From: Epithemia pelagica
Lineage: Eukaryota; Bacillariophyta; Bacillariophyceae; Surirellales; Surirellaceae
Assembly (NCBI GenBank): GCA_946965045.2
Contig: OX337230.1
Location: 2,914,001-2,978,000 of the forward strand
Reading direction: 5' to 3'
Length of the DNA stretch: 64,000 nucleotides
Shown here: piece after piece, positions 52,901-61,613 of the stretch
Layout of the letters: each line of letters begins with the position of its first letter
How positions within the stretch are numbered: the first letter of the stretch is position 1
Translations under genes and position numbers: made by a program
Notes under the pieces: generated by a model
Told to the model about the DNA's origin: nothing
The model's database searches: none
Seen by the model: only the letters and a program-made list of their open reading frames with translations

Positions 52901-55621
52901 GGTATTGACGAATTGCTTGGTAGACTTGATACCATAAATGTCAGTAACCAAAGTATCACGACCAACAAAAATCTGAGCAATCTTGCCACCATGGTTAACA
53001 GCCGGGGTGTCGGAGAAGATGGAGTCAGTGGCAACGGGTTCATGCCGTCGTGGTAGGTTAAGGATAGGATTCCGGGCCTTAAAGTGTTTCTTCAAGGTAT
53101 CCTGGTCAAAGGAAATGTGTCCATGACGAGTTGTATGCTTGAACGTATCGGCGATTACGTCTTCCGATTGCCACCCAAAGAAAGGGCGAAATTTCTTCCA
53201 GTCGTATTGTTCCTTGTAGAGTTTGTGGACAGACGCATGAAGTGTGGGGTCGTTGCCATGTTGATCAGCATAGATGGAAAAGAAGGAAGGTGTATCGGGA
53301 CCATGATCATATGGGAGATCAAGGAGGAGATTCAAAGTGCATACAACGCGATCGGTATACTCCCCATATTGGTCATAGGGGTACGTTTCCATACTACCAT
53401 CAGTCTCCACAGATGTCCAGTTCGGTGCAGGGTCTTGATGGGGGTCTGGATGGGTATGGTCAAGTACAGAAGGATCCCAGATATGGGGTGAAGTGAACAC
53501 AATATGCGGATATTTATCCATATCGTCATCAGAAGGGATTCCCAGAGATTGAATGTATGCAAGGCCATCCTTGATTCGTAAGGGCAATGCACGTCCATCA
53601 AGGGTAGTAATGCGTTGTTTGCCATCAACCTTGACGGATCGTTCGTCGACAGATAGGCCGAAATGTTCAAATTGCGCTGGGGCATGGATAGATAAACCCT
53701 TTCCATAGTGGGCATACTCATTGAAGATACCAATAATGGGTCCATCACTTGTATCAAACTTGGCAGCACAGGTAACAACTGGAAGGCCAGTCAATTCATG
53801 ATTGTCAATACCTACGATGGTAATATGACGTCCGGTTTTGGCAAGGATACGCATGTCAGATCCTGCAAGGCCTCCATTGGCACCTCGATCGATGAGTTGA
53901 TTACCAGAAAAGGTGGATTTACGGGAGAATAGATATCGTGACATATGAACCTTTTGCTTGTGATCAGCAGAAGACTTGAACTTGACTTTAGGACTTGACT
54001 TTGTCGTAGAAGTTGACAAGATGTTGCTGAGGTCAGATGCTGGATGATTGATATCTGTCGATGCAATAGCCTGGTGTACGAACTGGGTAACCGGATCAGA
54101 GGATGTATCGAATGGATCTTGTTCTGGTGCATCTTGATGGGTATCATCGATGTTGGTGGCATCAGGATCAGGGTCCGGTTCAGGATCAATGTCAAGAGAA
54201 TGTGTTTGGACCTTGCGTGGAGTTGTCGGGGAATCTTGGACGGATTTATTGAAGTCGACAATGATTTGCCGATCCTCTTCAGAGAGTTTAAACCATACAT
54301 CCCTTGGAAGGCTGATTTTCGACGAAGTTGGGGACTTTTCGGATTGGATATTCGTGTTGTTGATCTGGTAGTCAGGGGGCTCCACTGGTTCAAAAGGTTC
54401 ATCCAACTGAAATTCATGTTGCTTTACATGACGACGGCGGTTAGACGCAGAAGTTCGGGTAGCTTGGTCATGGTCAAAAGCAGCATCAAGAAGCAGGCGG
54501 AAATATGATTGATAACAGAGAGACTTGGCTCCAGATTTTGTGTTGACAACGTTATCCAAGATCTTGACTCGTCTTAAATCAGGTACCTTTTCAACAGCTT
54601 GCATAAGGAAGGTCATCCTTGTATGGTCATGGATACGATCCGACAGTGGTACAAGGTTATCCAGAAGTCGTAGCTGTTCTTGAAAATGTAGGAGAAACTG
54701 ACGAGTTGTACCACGCCAAGAGTCATCCAGTCGAAGATTCGAAATGTAGCTTGTTAGGCGTAACACTTCTCGCTTAGCTAGATCAGATTCAGTGTGTAGA
54801 ACATGGAGTTTCTTCAAGACGGCTCTTGCATCTTCATCATGTTCATGTTCTCGAACATATGCTCTTCCTTGGTCGGTTTGGATAATACGTACAAGTACAG
54901 AATAGACAAAGACTTGTTGTTCTCGGAAAAGTAACTCTGCGCATTCGTCATCCTTGGGTACCTTGTAATCGAAATCAAGAACATTCGACAATCCTTGTGC
55001 TTTCGCAGTTGATTTGAATACACGCCAAAACGAATCAAAGTATCGTTCGTCTTTGAATGATTCAAATGCTGTTGCATCTCTTTTGGTTCCTTTCTTGAAA
55101 GCAGAGAGATCTAACATGGATTGAGATGTTGTAGAGGATGTAGTGGGAGATCGGGATGATACGGAGTGTGCAGGTGATTTCAGAGGAGAAACTGGGTCTT
55201 GGTTCATACCAGACTTGGTAAAGTCGGTGTTGATCCTCCAATCGTCATATTGGTCCCTCGTGAGGTTCATCCATGTAGCACGGGGTAGTTTTCCATGTTG
55301 GAGTTGCCGTTGTTGTAGTAACCAATATGCCATTAGTTTGAGTTGTAATCTTGTACTTGTCTGTAGGTCGTTGACTTGTTTTCCAACCTTGTATTGCATG
55401 AGATCCTTGAGTGTCTCCTCGGGATCAGTTGCAACATGGTCGAGGACATGAAGGATATGTTCAAAACCATGATGTCGCATCCACTTTTGAAGTGATTGGG
55501 CTCGTTCATCATTACAACCAAAGATGCCTTTAGTTATATGGTCGAAGAGATCTTGGTTGGTTATATGACTTGACTTGTCCTCAGGAGGAGTAAACGGTGT
55601 CTTGGGTGATTGAGGATCCAT
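49940..55621 (-). CDS. Copia gag-pol polyprotein
   Basis: One uninterrupted frame of 1893 codons from the ATG at 55621. Residues ~1-440 are gag-like and helical, with no CCHC zinc knuckle that I can find. The protease has LIDRGANGGLAG near residue 577, D-R-G-A in place of D-S/T-G. The integrase core near 860-1000 shows the three acidic residues in ATDSIF, SDGGSSL and NKAENRYQ. The reverse transcriptase runs from about 1330 with KARLVADGH, GADIGNAYLEA and YVDDLAI (~1515). RNase H has VYMDAK, YGSEFVAA and MFGDNRSVV. The stop codon TAG is made by the first bases of the 3' LTR (TG|TTAG context). No stop or shift was seen, so the element may be competent. Confidence 0.92.
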   Translation of the reverse strand: MDPQSPKTPFTPPEDKSSHITNQDLFDHITKGIFGCNDERAQSLQKWMRHHGFEHILHVLDHVATDPEETLKDLMQYKVGKQVNDLQTSTRLQLKLMAYWLLQQRQLQHGKLPRATWMNLTRDQYDDWRINTDFTKSGMNQDPVSPLKSPAHSVSSRSPTTSSTTSQSMLDLSAFKKGTKRDATAFESFKDERYFDSFWRVFKSTAKAQGLSNVLDFDYKVPKDDECAELLFREQQVFVYSVLVRIIQTDQGRAYVREHEHDEDARAVLKKLHVLHTESDLAKREVLRLTSYISNLRLDDSWRGTTRQFLLHFQEQLRLLDNLVPLSDRIHDHTRMTFLMQAVEKVPDLRRVKILDNVVNTKSGAKSLCYQSYFRLLLDAAFDHDQATRTSASNRRRHVKQHEFQLDEPFEPVEPPDYQINNTNIQSEKSPTSSKISLPRDVWFKLSEEDRQIIVDFNKSVQDSPTTPRKVQTHSLDIDPEPDPDPDATNIDDTHQDAPEQDPFDTSSDPVTQFVHQAIASTDINHPASDLSNILSTSTTKSSPKVKFKSSADHKQKVHMSRYLFSRKSTFSGNQLIDRGANGGLAGSDMRILAKTGRHITIVGIDNHELTGLPVVTCAAKFDTSDGPIIGIFNEYAHYGKGLSIHAPAQFEHFGLSVDERSVKVDGKQRITTLDGRALPLRIKDGLAYIQSLGIPSDDDMDKYPHIVFTSPHIWDPSVLDHTHPDPHQDPAPNWTSVETDGSMETYPYDQYGEYTDRVVCTLNLLLDLPYDHGPDTPSFFSIYADQHGNDPTLHASVHKLYKEQYDWKKFRPFFGWQSEDVIADTFKHTTRHGHISFDQDTLKKHFKARNPILNLPRRHEPVATDSIFSDTPAVNHGGKIAQIFVGRDTLVTDIYGIKSTKQFVNTLQDNIRTRGVMETLISDGGSSLISHKVKDILRTLLIGEYRSEPYHQHQNKAENRYQTVKRMTNAIMNASGCPASAWLLCLEYVCDLLNHTSSPTHSGRTPLEALTGTPPDITHLLFFPFWDEVYYRVDPSEPTSGSYPSSPDEKIGHWVGFAHNVGDAFTWKILTADNVIIYRSAVRRVASTTPNLRVDISSGEESPHKPTDKQGDTVFIRSRSEDPSTPMPTIDYDDLVGRTFLCDTEENGERHRARVIKRVVDLEQDATKQEDRLKYIFRKSNSNVDEMISYNQLMEYIERDNQAQTTGDSLFRFRDVIAHQGPLNSSDPDYKGSKDNVLVDWETGETTYEPLSLIANDDPITVAIYAKKNGLLDLPGWKHLKRYFKTSKRLIRAAKQSRIKQVRRSIKYKFGFQVPRTYEEAVELDKQFGNTKWQDATELELSQIQSYNTFKDHGKAKFINGKLANAPEGYHKIRVHLVFDVKHDGRHKARLVADGHLTKEPIETIYSGVVSIRNLRIAIFLGTMNDMEIWGADIGNAYLEALTGEKIFIIAGPEFKELEGHILIIYKALYGLKSSGARWHDKLFDVLIDMGFSPSKADPDIWMKKAPGEDCYEYIAVYVDDLAIVAMDPEAVCKIFTEKYNFKLKGVGPIEYHLGCRYTKDPDGTLVSDPRKYIEKMMDTYERLFNEKPKKAKPPVIANNHPELNDSELLDEEGTQHFQTLIGQLQWLITIGRFDVFPATMTLSRFRAAPRIGHLKRAKRIYGYLMSFPDGSIRFRTGEPDLSALPIQEYDWSRTVYMDAKERIPEDCPTPLGRFVTTIHYVDANLMHDMVTGKAVTAILHFVNGTPVDWYSKRQATVETATYGSEFVAARTAVDQITELRLTLQYLGVPLREKSYMFGDNRSVVINSTTPHSIISKRHHLLSYHRVREAIAAKYVAFYWKDGKTNPADILSKHWEFAAVWPMLRSLLFWRGKIQESDEGIDNPHSTNCGEC
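49946..49955 (-). other. Polypurine tract of the copia element
   Basis: Minus-strand TTGTGGGGAG directly precedes the 3' LTR, where the plus-strand primer is expected. It lies inside the last codons of gag-pol. Confidence 0.7.
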
Positions 55622-55935
55622 GGTGTTATTTGGTTGGTTCGATGTTTATTTAATGTGCGGTGTGATGTGGTTTATTTAATGTGTGATGTGATGTGAACCC
55701 GGATGTACCACGTGTGCCACGTATGTACCACGTATGTGATACCCGGATGTGTGTTGTGATGTGCGACTCCTGGAAATTTCCGTTGATTCCGACAAATTTT
55801 CGCCGAGTTTCAACAAATTTTCGCCGAATTTTCGCGATTTGACGGGAATGTGTGGCGTGTTGTGCGACCAAGGGTACCCGGATGTGCGGAACTCGGTTTT
55901 GTGCCTGGTTTGGTGTAGAAACTACGTAAAGTTAC

Positions 55936-56691
55936 TTATTCTTGGTCACTTTCGGCTCGGTACTGAAGACGAGATGCGGAATCGGTCACTGTAGTGGCTA
56001 GTTCTTCAACGTCGTCGTCTTCCAACAAGTGGTTCACGTGTTGAGTGAAGAGAGGGTAGATAGTCGCACGGAAATCCTGGCAGAGATGGATCTCGTGAAC
56101 AAAGGAGACGTACTCGTCGAGACGAGTAGTCGGGGTAGGTAGCGGATTCGTCGTTGAGTTGACGATCCAGATGGTGTGGAAGTAGTTGGTTGGACGTTCA
56201 AAGGAGATGAATCGGATACGGATGGGTTCCACAGGGTTGCCCAACAGGGCTTGGACAATGAAACGGCGTCTCGAGCACTGGTACAAGAGGTCGAGAAGTC
56301 GTTGGATGTCCTCAAGGTCAGTCACGGGTTGGACGGACTGGAAATCGATCTCGCGTTCGGTTGTGGAACGGATCACGTCGGGGTCGGTAGTCGACTCAGA
56401 CGGCTCGCGGAAGTGTCGGATATGCGCAGTAAGAAGACGGCTCGTACGTCGGGTGCGAGTAGGGTTCAAACGGCGAGGCGGAGTCGAAGGGTGAGTCGGA
56501 ATCGAAGGAGGCTGGACCACTTGGTCCGGGGTCTGGAAGGGATTCGGAGCACTGGCCTGAGTCGGGGTCTGTTTAGGAGTTTCAATCAAGGGCTCGCCCG
56601 GATGGGACACGGGTGGATGGAGTTCCTCCCCGCTTTGCTGGAAGGAATGAAAGATGTGTCGAATAGAGAGGTTGGAATCGTCGTGAGACAT
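55936..56691 (-). CDS. Accessory ORF upstream of gag-pol in the copia element
   Basis: An ATG at 56691, 38 bases after the 5' LTR, opens 251 codons. The product is Pro/Thr-rich up to ~95, with a short basic stretch (RRLNPTRTRRTSRL), followed by a predicted globular part (RFIVQALLGNPVEPIRIRFI, DEYVSFVHEIHLCQDF) and an acidic end. I do not recognise it. It is in a different frame from gag-pol and separated by a 314-bp leader that contains repeated CCCGGATGT and TACCACGT motifs. Copia elements usually carry one long ORF, so a separate 5' gene is uncommon. It could be a capsid-related, RNA-binding or captured gene. Expression of gag-pol from its own start would then need a second initiation or splicing. 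Confidence 0.65.
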   Translation of the reverse strand: MSHDDSNLSIRHIFHSFQQSGEELHPPVSHPGEPLIETPKQTPTQASAPNPFQTPDQVVQPPSIPTHPSTPPRRLNPTRTRRTSRLLTAHIRHFREPSESTTDPDVIRSTTEREIDFQSVQPVTDLEDIQRLLDLLYQCSRRRFIVQALLGNPVEPIRIRFISFERPTNYFHTIWIVNSTTNPLPTPTTRLDEYVSFVHEIHLCQDFRATIYPLFTQHVNHLLEDDDVEELATTVTDSASRLQYRAESDQE

Positions 56692-56729
56692 CGAAAGCTT
56701 CTCGGAAATAAACGATGAGACTGTTAATC

Positions 56730-57487
56730 TGATAAACTTCTCTCGATTCAACAGGGGTTAGACAGGTAGGTAGGATAGGTAAAAGGCTCGCTGAGCCGAC
56801 AATCGAATCACCAACCGATACAACAATCCTCCACGGGTCAGAGAAGAGTTGCAAGTCGAAGTCCGCCGTGGGTGGGGGCAGTCGGTCCACTGATAAGAGG
56901 TTAGTCTTAAGATGAGTGTTAAAATGGTGATATTAATGATTGTGAGACGATTACTAACTAAGGTGGTTGATGGTGCCGAAGTCCTGGCTCTTGTATACGG
57001 CCATGGATCTGGTGTGATAGGTCCTCACTGGTTGGAGTAGACCGGCATTGGTGTATATTGAATGTATAGGGTGATGGATAACATGTATGGGATGCAACAG
57101 CTCTTGCTTTGTCGTGGTATAAGTCTTGTCCTGGGCACGTTGCTGTTTGCATTCTTGGATTTGTGGGAACAGAGATATGGTCTCGCGTGATCGTGATTCG
57201 TGCTTTGATTACATAGACCGTTAGGTCGAATCGTGGATGCGCGTACTCGGATAGTAGAGGCGCGCACTTGATAGTTTTGGGCGCGCACGTGTTGGGCCAT
57301 AGTTAATATCCGAGCGGTCGCCGATAACGCGTGCAATGCGAGCATGCCGTGGCCAAATTTATACTTCCGCGAGCATGCCGACATTCTTTTCTCACTTTTA
57401 GGAAAATGTCATCGGATGCCATAAAATACTAGCATCATTCGATGAGTTGTAGGTTTCGCCACCTAGTTTTCGGTGAGAATCCTAACA
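56730..57487 (-). repeat. 5' LTR of the copia element (758 bp)
   Basis: Pairs with 49188-49945. It should contain the promoter of the element. The ORFs read inside both LTRs (for example 57025-57384) are the same shadow twice and are not genes. Confidence 0.92.
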
Positions 57488-57492
57488 CAACC
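57488..57492. repeat. Target-site duplication CAACC, right copy
   Basis: Identical to 49183-49187. Joining the flanks through one copy keeps the transposase frame. Confidence 0.9.
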
Positions 57493-60172
57493 AAACCCAA
57501 CTTCTGTGGTGGCGACTCAACAGAACAATTCTACGAACAACAACAATGCACAACCTCCTGTTGTTCAGCGTCGCGGATCAACACAACAGCCTCCACCTCC
57601 TTCCACAGCAGAGCGCGCACGACACCGAGCCGCAATCAGGAATGTTCCGGAATCTTCTCTTAGACGCTCTCCTCGCCGTCATTCTCGTCGCAGCTCAACA
57701 TCCAACCCGCCATCCACTCAAGAAAGAGCCCAAGGGCGGGCAGCTCTAATGACTGCTCCTAACGGCGGCCCTTCTCCATCAGAAAATGGGAACGATGAAA
57801 ACAACGATACTCCAACCACCCAAGTTCCAACCCGTCTTTTCGGCAGTACAAGTACTTCTGTCTCTACAAGAGCTACGGCAGCTGCACGGCGACAGCGTCG
57901 ACAGGAAGAAAACACAGAAGACGATGCATCAGAGAATGGGGAAGATTCTTCGTCTGACGAGGACGACAATGGTGGGTATGAACTGGATTTCAATGCCACA
58001 GTTGATAGGAATGTCGATCCCTTAGATGACTATGACGACAATGATGACAATAATGAAGACGAAGAAAATGTTGTCCAAAGCGACGACTCGGAATCAACAG
58101 ACGACGACGATGATCCCAACAATTCAACAAATCTGAAAGTGCTCATAGACAATCTACAATGGCACTACCGGACCGTTGGTCAGTCAGACAGTGTTTTCGA
58201 CTGGGTGGGACAAGAACGACACCATCGATCGATGTTTCGAGGAAGTGACGGGTTGAAGGCCGGTGTTGCAAATTCGTTCAATACTCCCTTTGATTGTTTG
58301 CGCAATGTTGGTGGACTTTCGAAGTCTCTGATTTCGGACATGGCAGCAGCAACCAATCGTTACTTCCATCAAAAAATCCGTCCTAAGCTCATGGGTCGGC
58401 GTGGTTATAATCACTCACAGAAGTGGAAGGATGTCACTATCCAAGAAATGACAAGGTTTCTTGGTATCATCTTGATGATGTCGTTGAGACCACTCGACAG
58501 TGGTGGTTATGCATCCTATTTCAACACCTCCAATCGAATGTACAGTCTTGGCACTGCCATCCCATCGGTAGAAATTCTCGACAGTACCGGCTGGGCGTCT
58601 AAGTACATGCGTTTGGCTCGGTTTCGCCAAATAAGGGGAGCCTTCCATCCCGAATCAAAAGGCGCCGCACGTGGGGGGGACAAATGTTACCAATTGCGTA
58701 AACTTATACAGGCAGTCAATGCAGCTTCGAAGAGGTCTTTTATCATTCCTCAAGATCTTTCGTTTGATGAAGGTGGAATTGGTTGTCGGTCTAGATACTG
58801 TCCAGTGCGTCAGTACAACAAGGACAAACCTGCCAAATTCCGAGTTGATTTCTTTATTTTGGCGTCGTCTACAAGTTACGCCATTTTACACATGGATGTG
58901 TATCAAGGCAAAAATGCCACGAACTCCTACATCAGGCATGAAGCACGGCGCCTTCCTACTACGATGAAGGCTGTTGTTAACGCTTGCTACGCGTTGGAGC
59001 TAAACAAGGAGACCAATGGCTTCAGGCATTTGTCTATGGATAATAGATATGCGGCACCACAACTTCTTGTGATTCTACGAGATCGCCTCAAAGTTCTTGC
59101 CACCGGAACAGTACGAGTCAACAGGGTCGGTTGGAGCAAATCACTGATGAATCTGAAAAAAACAAAAACCAACCGAGGCACAATGAAGCTTGCACATGAC
59201 AAAGTGAATGGTGTTATCATTGGACAATGGGTTGACTCCAAAGTTGTCAACTTTGTGTCAACATACGAGAACATTGGTACCGGACAAGTGCAACGTCAAG
59301 TGGGCCCAAACAAGGAAAGCTTCAACTGCCCACAAATGCTGATTCGATACCAGACTAACATGGGTGGAATCGACAATGGTGACCAAATGAGGTGCCATAT
59401 GGGCGGTTTTGCCACCCATGTCCACTTCAAGAAATGGTACAAGAAAGCCGGTCTGGGGATCATGGACATCATGCTACTGAATTCGTTCATTGCATGGAAC
59501 ATGTCCGCTGGTGACAGGGTACGGTCCAGACGCACGAAGCTATCAAGGCACGAGTTCTACACAGTCGTCGCTCAGGAGATGTGCAGTTATGTGCATGCAG
59601 ACGAAGTTGATGCATTGGCTCGACGGACTGGAGTACAGAGAAACACCGCATGCGAGGATGGTCACTACCCCGTTCCCATTGATACTTCGAAACGGATGGG
59701 ATGTGCCGTTTGTTTGTTGGAGCATCGGTGGAAACGTAAGGAGATTGGAATGAAAGGTCTGTTTTCAAATGTAGGCCAATGTGCCAAGTGCGGAATTGTG
59801 GCACACCTGGTGACATGTAAGGACGACCGGGAGGATGGATGGAAAATTCATAAGCTACCACAATTCGCGAACCATACTTGCTTTGAAATCCTCCATTCGA
59901 CACATGGCAGGGAAATGTTTATGTGTCGTTCGACAAGTGGCGAGGATGGCAGATACAAGTACACAACAAAAAAAAACCACCCTTTTGTAATGGCCTTGCG
60001 AGAAAAGCATGGTTTGTCCCCAGAATACACAAGGAAAAGACGACGCAGTACTGGCAGTGAAAACATGCAAGAGGACAATGAGGAAGCCAATGACAACAAC
60101 GGAAACGAGAACGACAACAACGACGACACTGAAAGCAATGAAGACGAAACCACCGATATCCATGAACTGTAA
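57488..60172 (+). CDS. piggyBac transposase, catalytic and C-terminal part
   Basis: The frame is open from inside the LTR (57473) to 60172; the part from 57488 is transposase. It begins with Asn/Gln/Pro- and Asp/Glu-rich low-complexity sequence. The DDE_Tnp_1_7 catalytic domain follows. Acidic residues in the expected places are DLSFDEGGIG (58766), LHMDVYQGKN (58895), LSMDNRYAAP (59039) and GGIDNGDQM (59372/59381). TGTVRVNR is also typical. The C-terminus has paired cysteines (CAVCLLEHRW, CAKCGIVAH) of a zinc cross-brace like those that bind piggyBac ends, then an acidic tail. In the numbering of the uninterrupted gene this is residue ~258 to 1150. Translation now would need a start inside or after the LTR. 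Confidence 0.88.
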   Translation, partial: QPNPTSVVATQQNNSTNNNNAQPPVVQRRGSTQQPPPPSTAERARHRAAIRNVPESSLRRSPRRHSRRSSTSNPPSTQERAQGRAALMTAPNGGPSPSENGNDENNDTPTTQVPTRLFGSTSTSVSTRATAAARRQRRQEENTEDDASENGEDSSSDEDDNGGYELDFNATVDRNVDPLDDYDDNDDNNEDEENVVQSDDSESTDDDDDPNNSTNLKVLIDNLQWHYRTVGQSDSVFDWVGQERHHRSMFRGSDGLKAGVANSFNTPFDCLRNVGGLSKSLISDMAAATNRYFHQKIRPKLMGRRGYNHSQKWKDVTIQEMTRFLGIILMMSLRPLDSGGYASYFNTSNRMYSLGTAIPSVEILDSTGWASKYMRLARFRQIRGAFHPESKGAARGGDKCYQLRKLIQAVNAASKRSFIIPQDLSFDEGGIGCRSRYCPVRQYNKDKPAKFRVDFFILASSTSYAILHMDVYQGKNATNSYIRHEARRLPTTMKAVVNACYALELNKETNGFRHLSMDNRYAAPQLLVILRDRLKVLATGTVRVNRVGWSKSLMNLKKTKTNRGTMKLAHDKVNGVIIGQWVDSKVVNFVSTYENIGTGQVQRQVGPNKESFNCPQMLIRYQTNMGGIDNGDQMRCHMGGFATHVHFKKWYKKAGLGIMDIMLLNSFIAWNMSAGDRVRSRRTKLSRHEFYTVVAQEMCSYVHADEVDALARRTGVQRNTACEDGHYPVPIDTSKRMGCAVCLLEHRWKRKEIGMKGLFSNVGQCAKCGIVAHLVTCKDDREDGWKIHKLPQFANHTCFEILHSTHGREMFMCRSTSGEDGRYKYTTKKNHPFVMALREKHGLSPEYTRKRRRSTGSENMQEDNEEANDNNGNENDNNDDTESNEDETTDIHEL

Positions 60173-60238
60173 AGACCATACTAATCTAAGTAAAGAAGAG
60201 AGCATTTCGTAGTTCACAGTACATGTTTAGTAGGCTAT

Positions 60239-60869
60239 TTAGGCATCGCCATCAGTGGGAGCAGGTCGGAAACCCACATACTGTTCATCCGTGTTTTCAT
60301 TTGGAAAGTTTTCACGGACGAAATCTACCAAACAATCCGGCAGTGGAACTCGGTTGCCACGTCCAAGGGGACCGTGAAGCTTATTCGACAAGCGCCGATA
60401 TAGCTGGTATCGAATTGCACGGTTCGACTCACCTTTGTTTCTGAGATGCATGGCGATTTCATGAATGTAGCTAAGGTGTTCGACAACAACGCAAGGGTTT
60501 TGCTGGCAGATAGAGCACACGTTTTCCCAGTACATGTATCCATGCGATTTTGTGCGCGGCATGTTGTTGTTTAGCTCGTAGAGAATCTTCTCGATGCTTT
60601 CCGGGCAAGCATATTCAATGGGAATGTACCTTGTTTCGGTAGCTTCAGAAGTCTCGTCGATGACTATTCCCTGTTCCCCAGTTACCAACACTTGCGATTT
60701 CTTGAGGGTAAAGGGAACCATCACGCCACTGCGTGGTACACTGTTGTCGTCGAGGGTCGACTCTGCGATTTCGACGGAATCAATGAGATCTGCGAAACAA
60801 GGTGAGGTGAGAATGAAGAAAAAGGACTTCACTGACTGAATTCTTGAAAGAAAAGAACTCACCGTCCAT
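60239..60869 (-). CDS. Accessory ORF of the piggyBac element, zinc-ligand protein
   Basis: Two exons, complement of 60863-60869 (ATG GAC G) and 60239-60789, with a GTGAGT donor and CGCAG acceptor; 185 residues. It lies tail to tail with the transposase, inside the element ends. The first half is acidic and Ser/Thr-rich. The centre has VCSICQQNPCVVVEHLSYIH, a Cys/His cluster that could bind zinc. The last 60 residues (RAIRYQLYRRL, then PLGRGNRVPLPDC, FVRENFPNE, YVGFRP) resemble a block I associate with transposon-linked and P2X7-C-terminal-like proteins, a weak recollection. Possible roles are end binding, targeting or regulation of transposition; none is shown. Confidence 0.6.
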
Positions 60870-60998
60870 GATCTTCTGATAGGATGTTGTAGATTGATCG
60901 TAGCCTTCAATGAATGAGGGATGAATGAGGGGAAAAAAAGATACTGTGGTCATTGCTTAACACGGTTCTGTTAGTGTTTTAAGGAGGGAGACAACTAA

Positions 60999-61086
60999 GC
61001 GAGTAGCACGTTGTCTCCCATAAACTTTATGGGAGACAACTATATGCTACTCGCATAAGCTTAACACCCGTTCTTTACGAATGGCG
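60999..61086. repeat. Right terminal inverted repeat and hairpins of the piggyBac element
   Basis: TTACGAATGGCG at 61075-61086 is the reverse complement of the left end. Inside it, GTTGTCTCCCATAA and TTATGGGAGACAAC (61010-61037) form a 14-bp stem, extended imperfectly by GCGAGTAGCA and TGCTACTCGC (60999-61054). Confidence 0.85.
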
Positions 61087-61090
61087 TTAA

Positions 61091-61613
61091 GCTAGACTAT
61101 CCGTATTCATCTGATGTGTTATTTTCGGCTAGTAGGAGTAGTACTCCTAGAGATAATAGAATCTCTGTCGTGAATCTACATACCGATCACCGACCCGACT
61201 CACGACCAAGACCAGAATCCAACGGAAACGGACGCAGACACGAATGTCATTGCATGGGTACACATACACATAGATACGAGTACGAGTATTGTTTGTAGTA
61301 CTGGTAAATACGTACTCGTACTCGCAATGACAGGTTGCTTCTTTGGCGCACTGACACGCATGCCGCGCTTCTGTCACATCGGGTGTCCACGGAAAGACAC
61401 ATCAGACATTTTCGCGACCGATCGGCACACACATCATCTCCACATGCATTCTCGTCCAATTGTTTTTCCAGACACTCCTTATTGAAATTGAATCTCCTGA
61501 GGCTCAAGTCTTGGCCTCATTCTTTGACGGACTCATAGGGTCAAGAGAGCCGGGAGAGGGAGAGAGTCTGAATTCTGCGCTCTGCTTTGTCTTCACTTTG
61601 AAGCCATTGGACC
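61091..61613. other. Intergenic region upstream of the kinase gene
   Basis: No gene seen. A short palindrome (GGAGTAGTACTCC) lies near 61135-61149. Expected promoter and 5' UTR of the kinase. Confidence 0.5.

Larger units (their letters stand above)
49188..57487 (-). mobile_element. Full-length Ty1/copia LTR retrotransposon
   Basis: 8.3 kb, transcribed leftwards, so the right LTR is the 5' LTR. The parts in transcription order are: 5' LTR 57487-56730, leader, ORF1 (56691-55936), gag-pol (55621-49940), purine-rich tract (49955-49946) and 3' LTR (49945-49188). The LTRs begin TG and end CA, and the element is flanked by CAACC. Integrase precedes reverse transcriptase, which is the copia order. 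Coding capacity looks complete. I see no standard primer-binding site beginning TGG next to the 5' LTR; the bases there read GATTAACAGTCTCATCG. Confidence 0.92.
48046..61090 (+). mobile_element. piggyBac transposon with nested copia element
   Basis: Both boundaries are TTAA (48046-48049 and 61087-61090), the fixed target duplication of piggyBac elements. Just inside, both ends read CGCCATTCGTAA in inverted orientation. Next comes a shared subterminal block, GCGAGTAGCRTATAGYTGTC, followed on each side by its own reverse complement, so both ends can form hairpins. Inside are a piggyBac transposase gene (48415-60172, split by a copia element) and a small minus-strand gene (60239-60869). Without the 8.3-kb copia insertion the element would be about 4.7 kb. 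Complete ends and an otherwise open transposase suggest it was active recently. Confidence 0.85.

Noticed and set aside
56582..56890. ORF of 102 codons reading from the right LTR into the leader
   Set aside because: Its first half is LTR sequence also read at 49052-49348; no motif.
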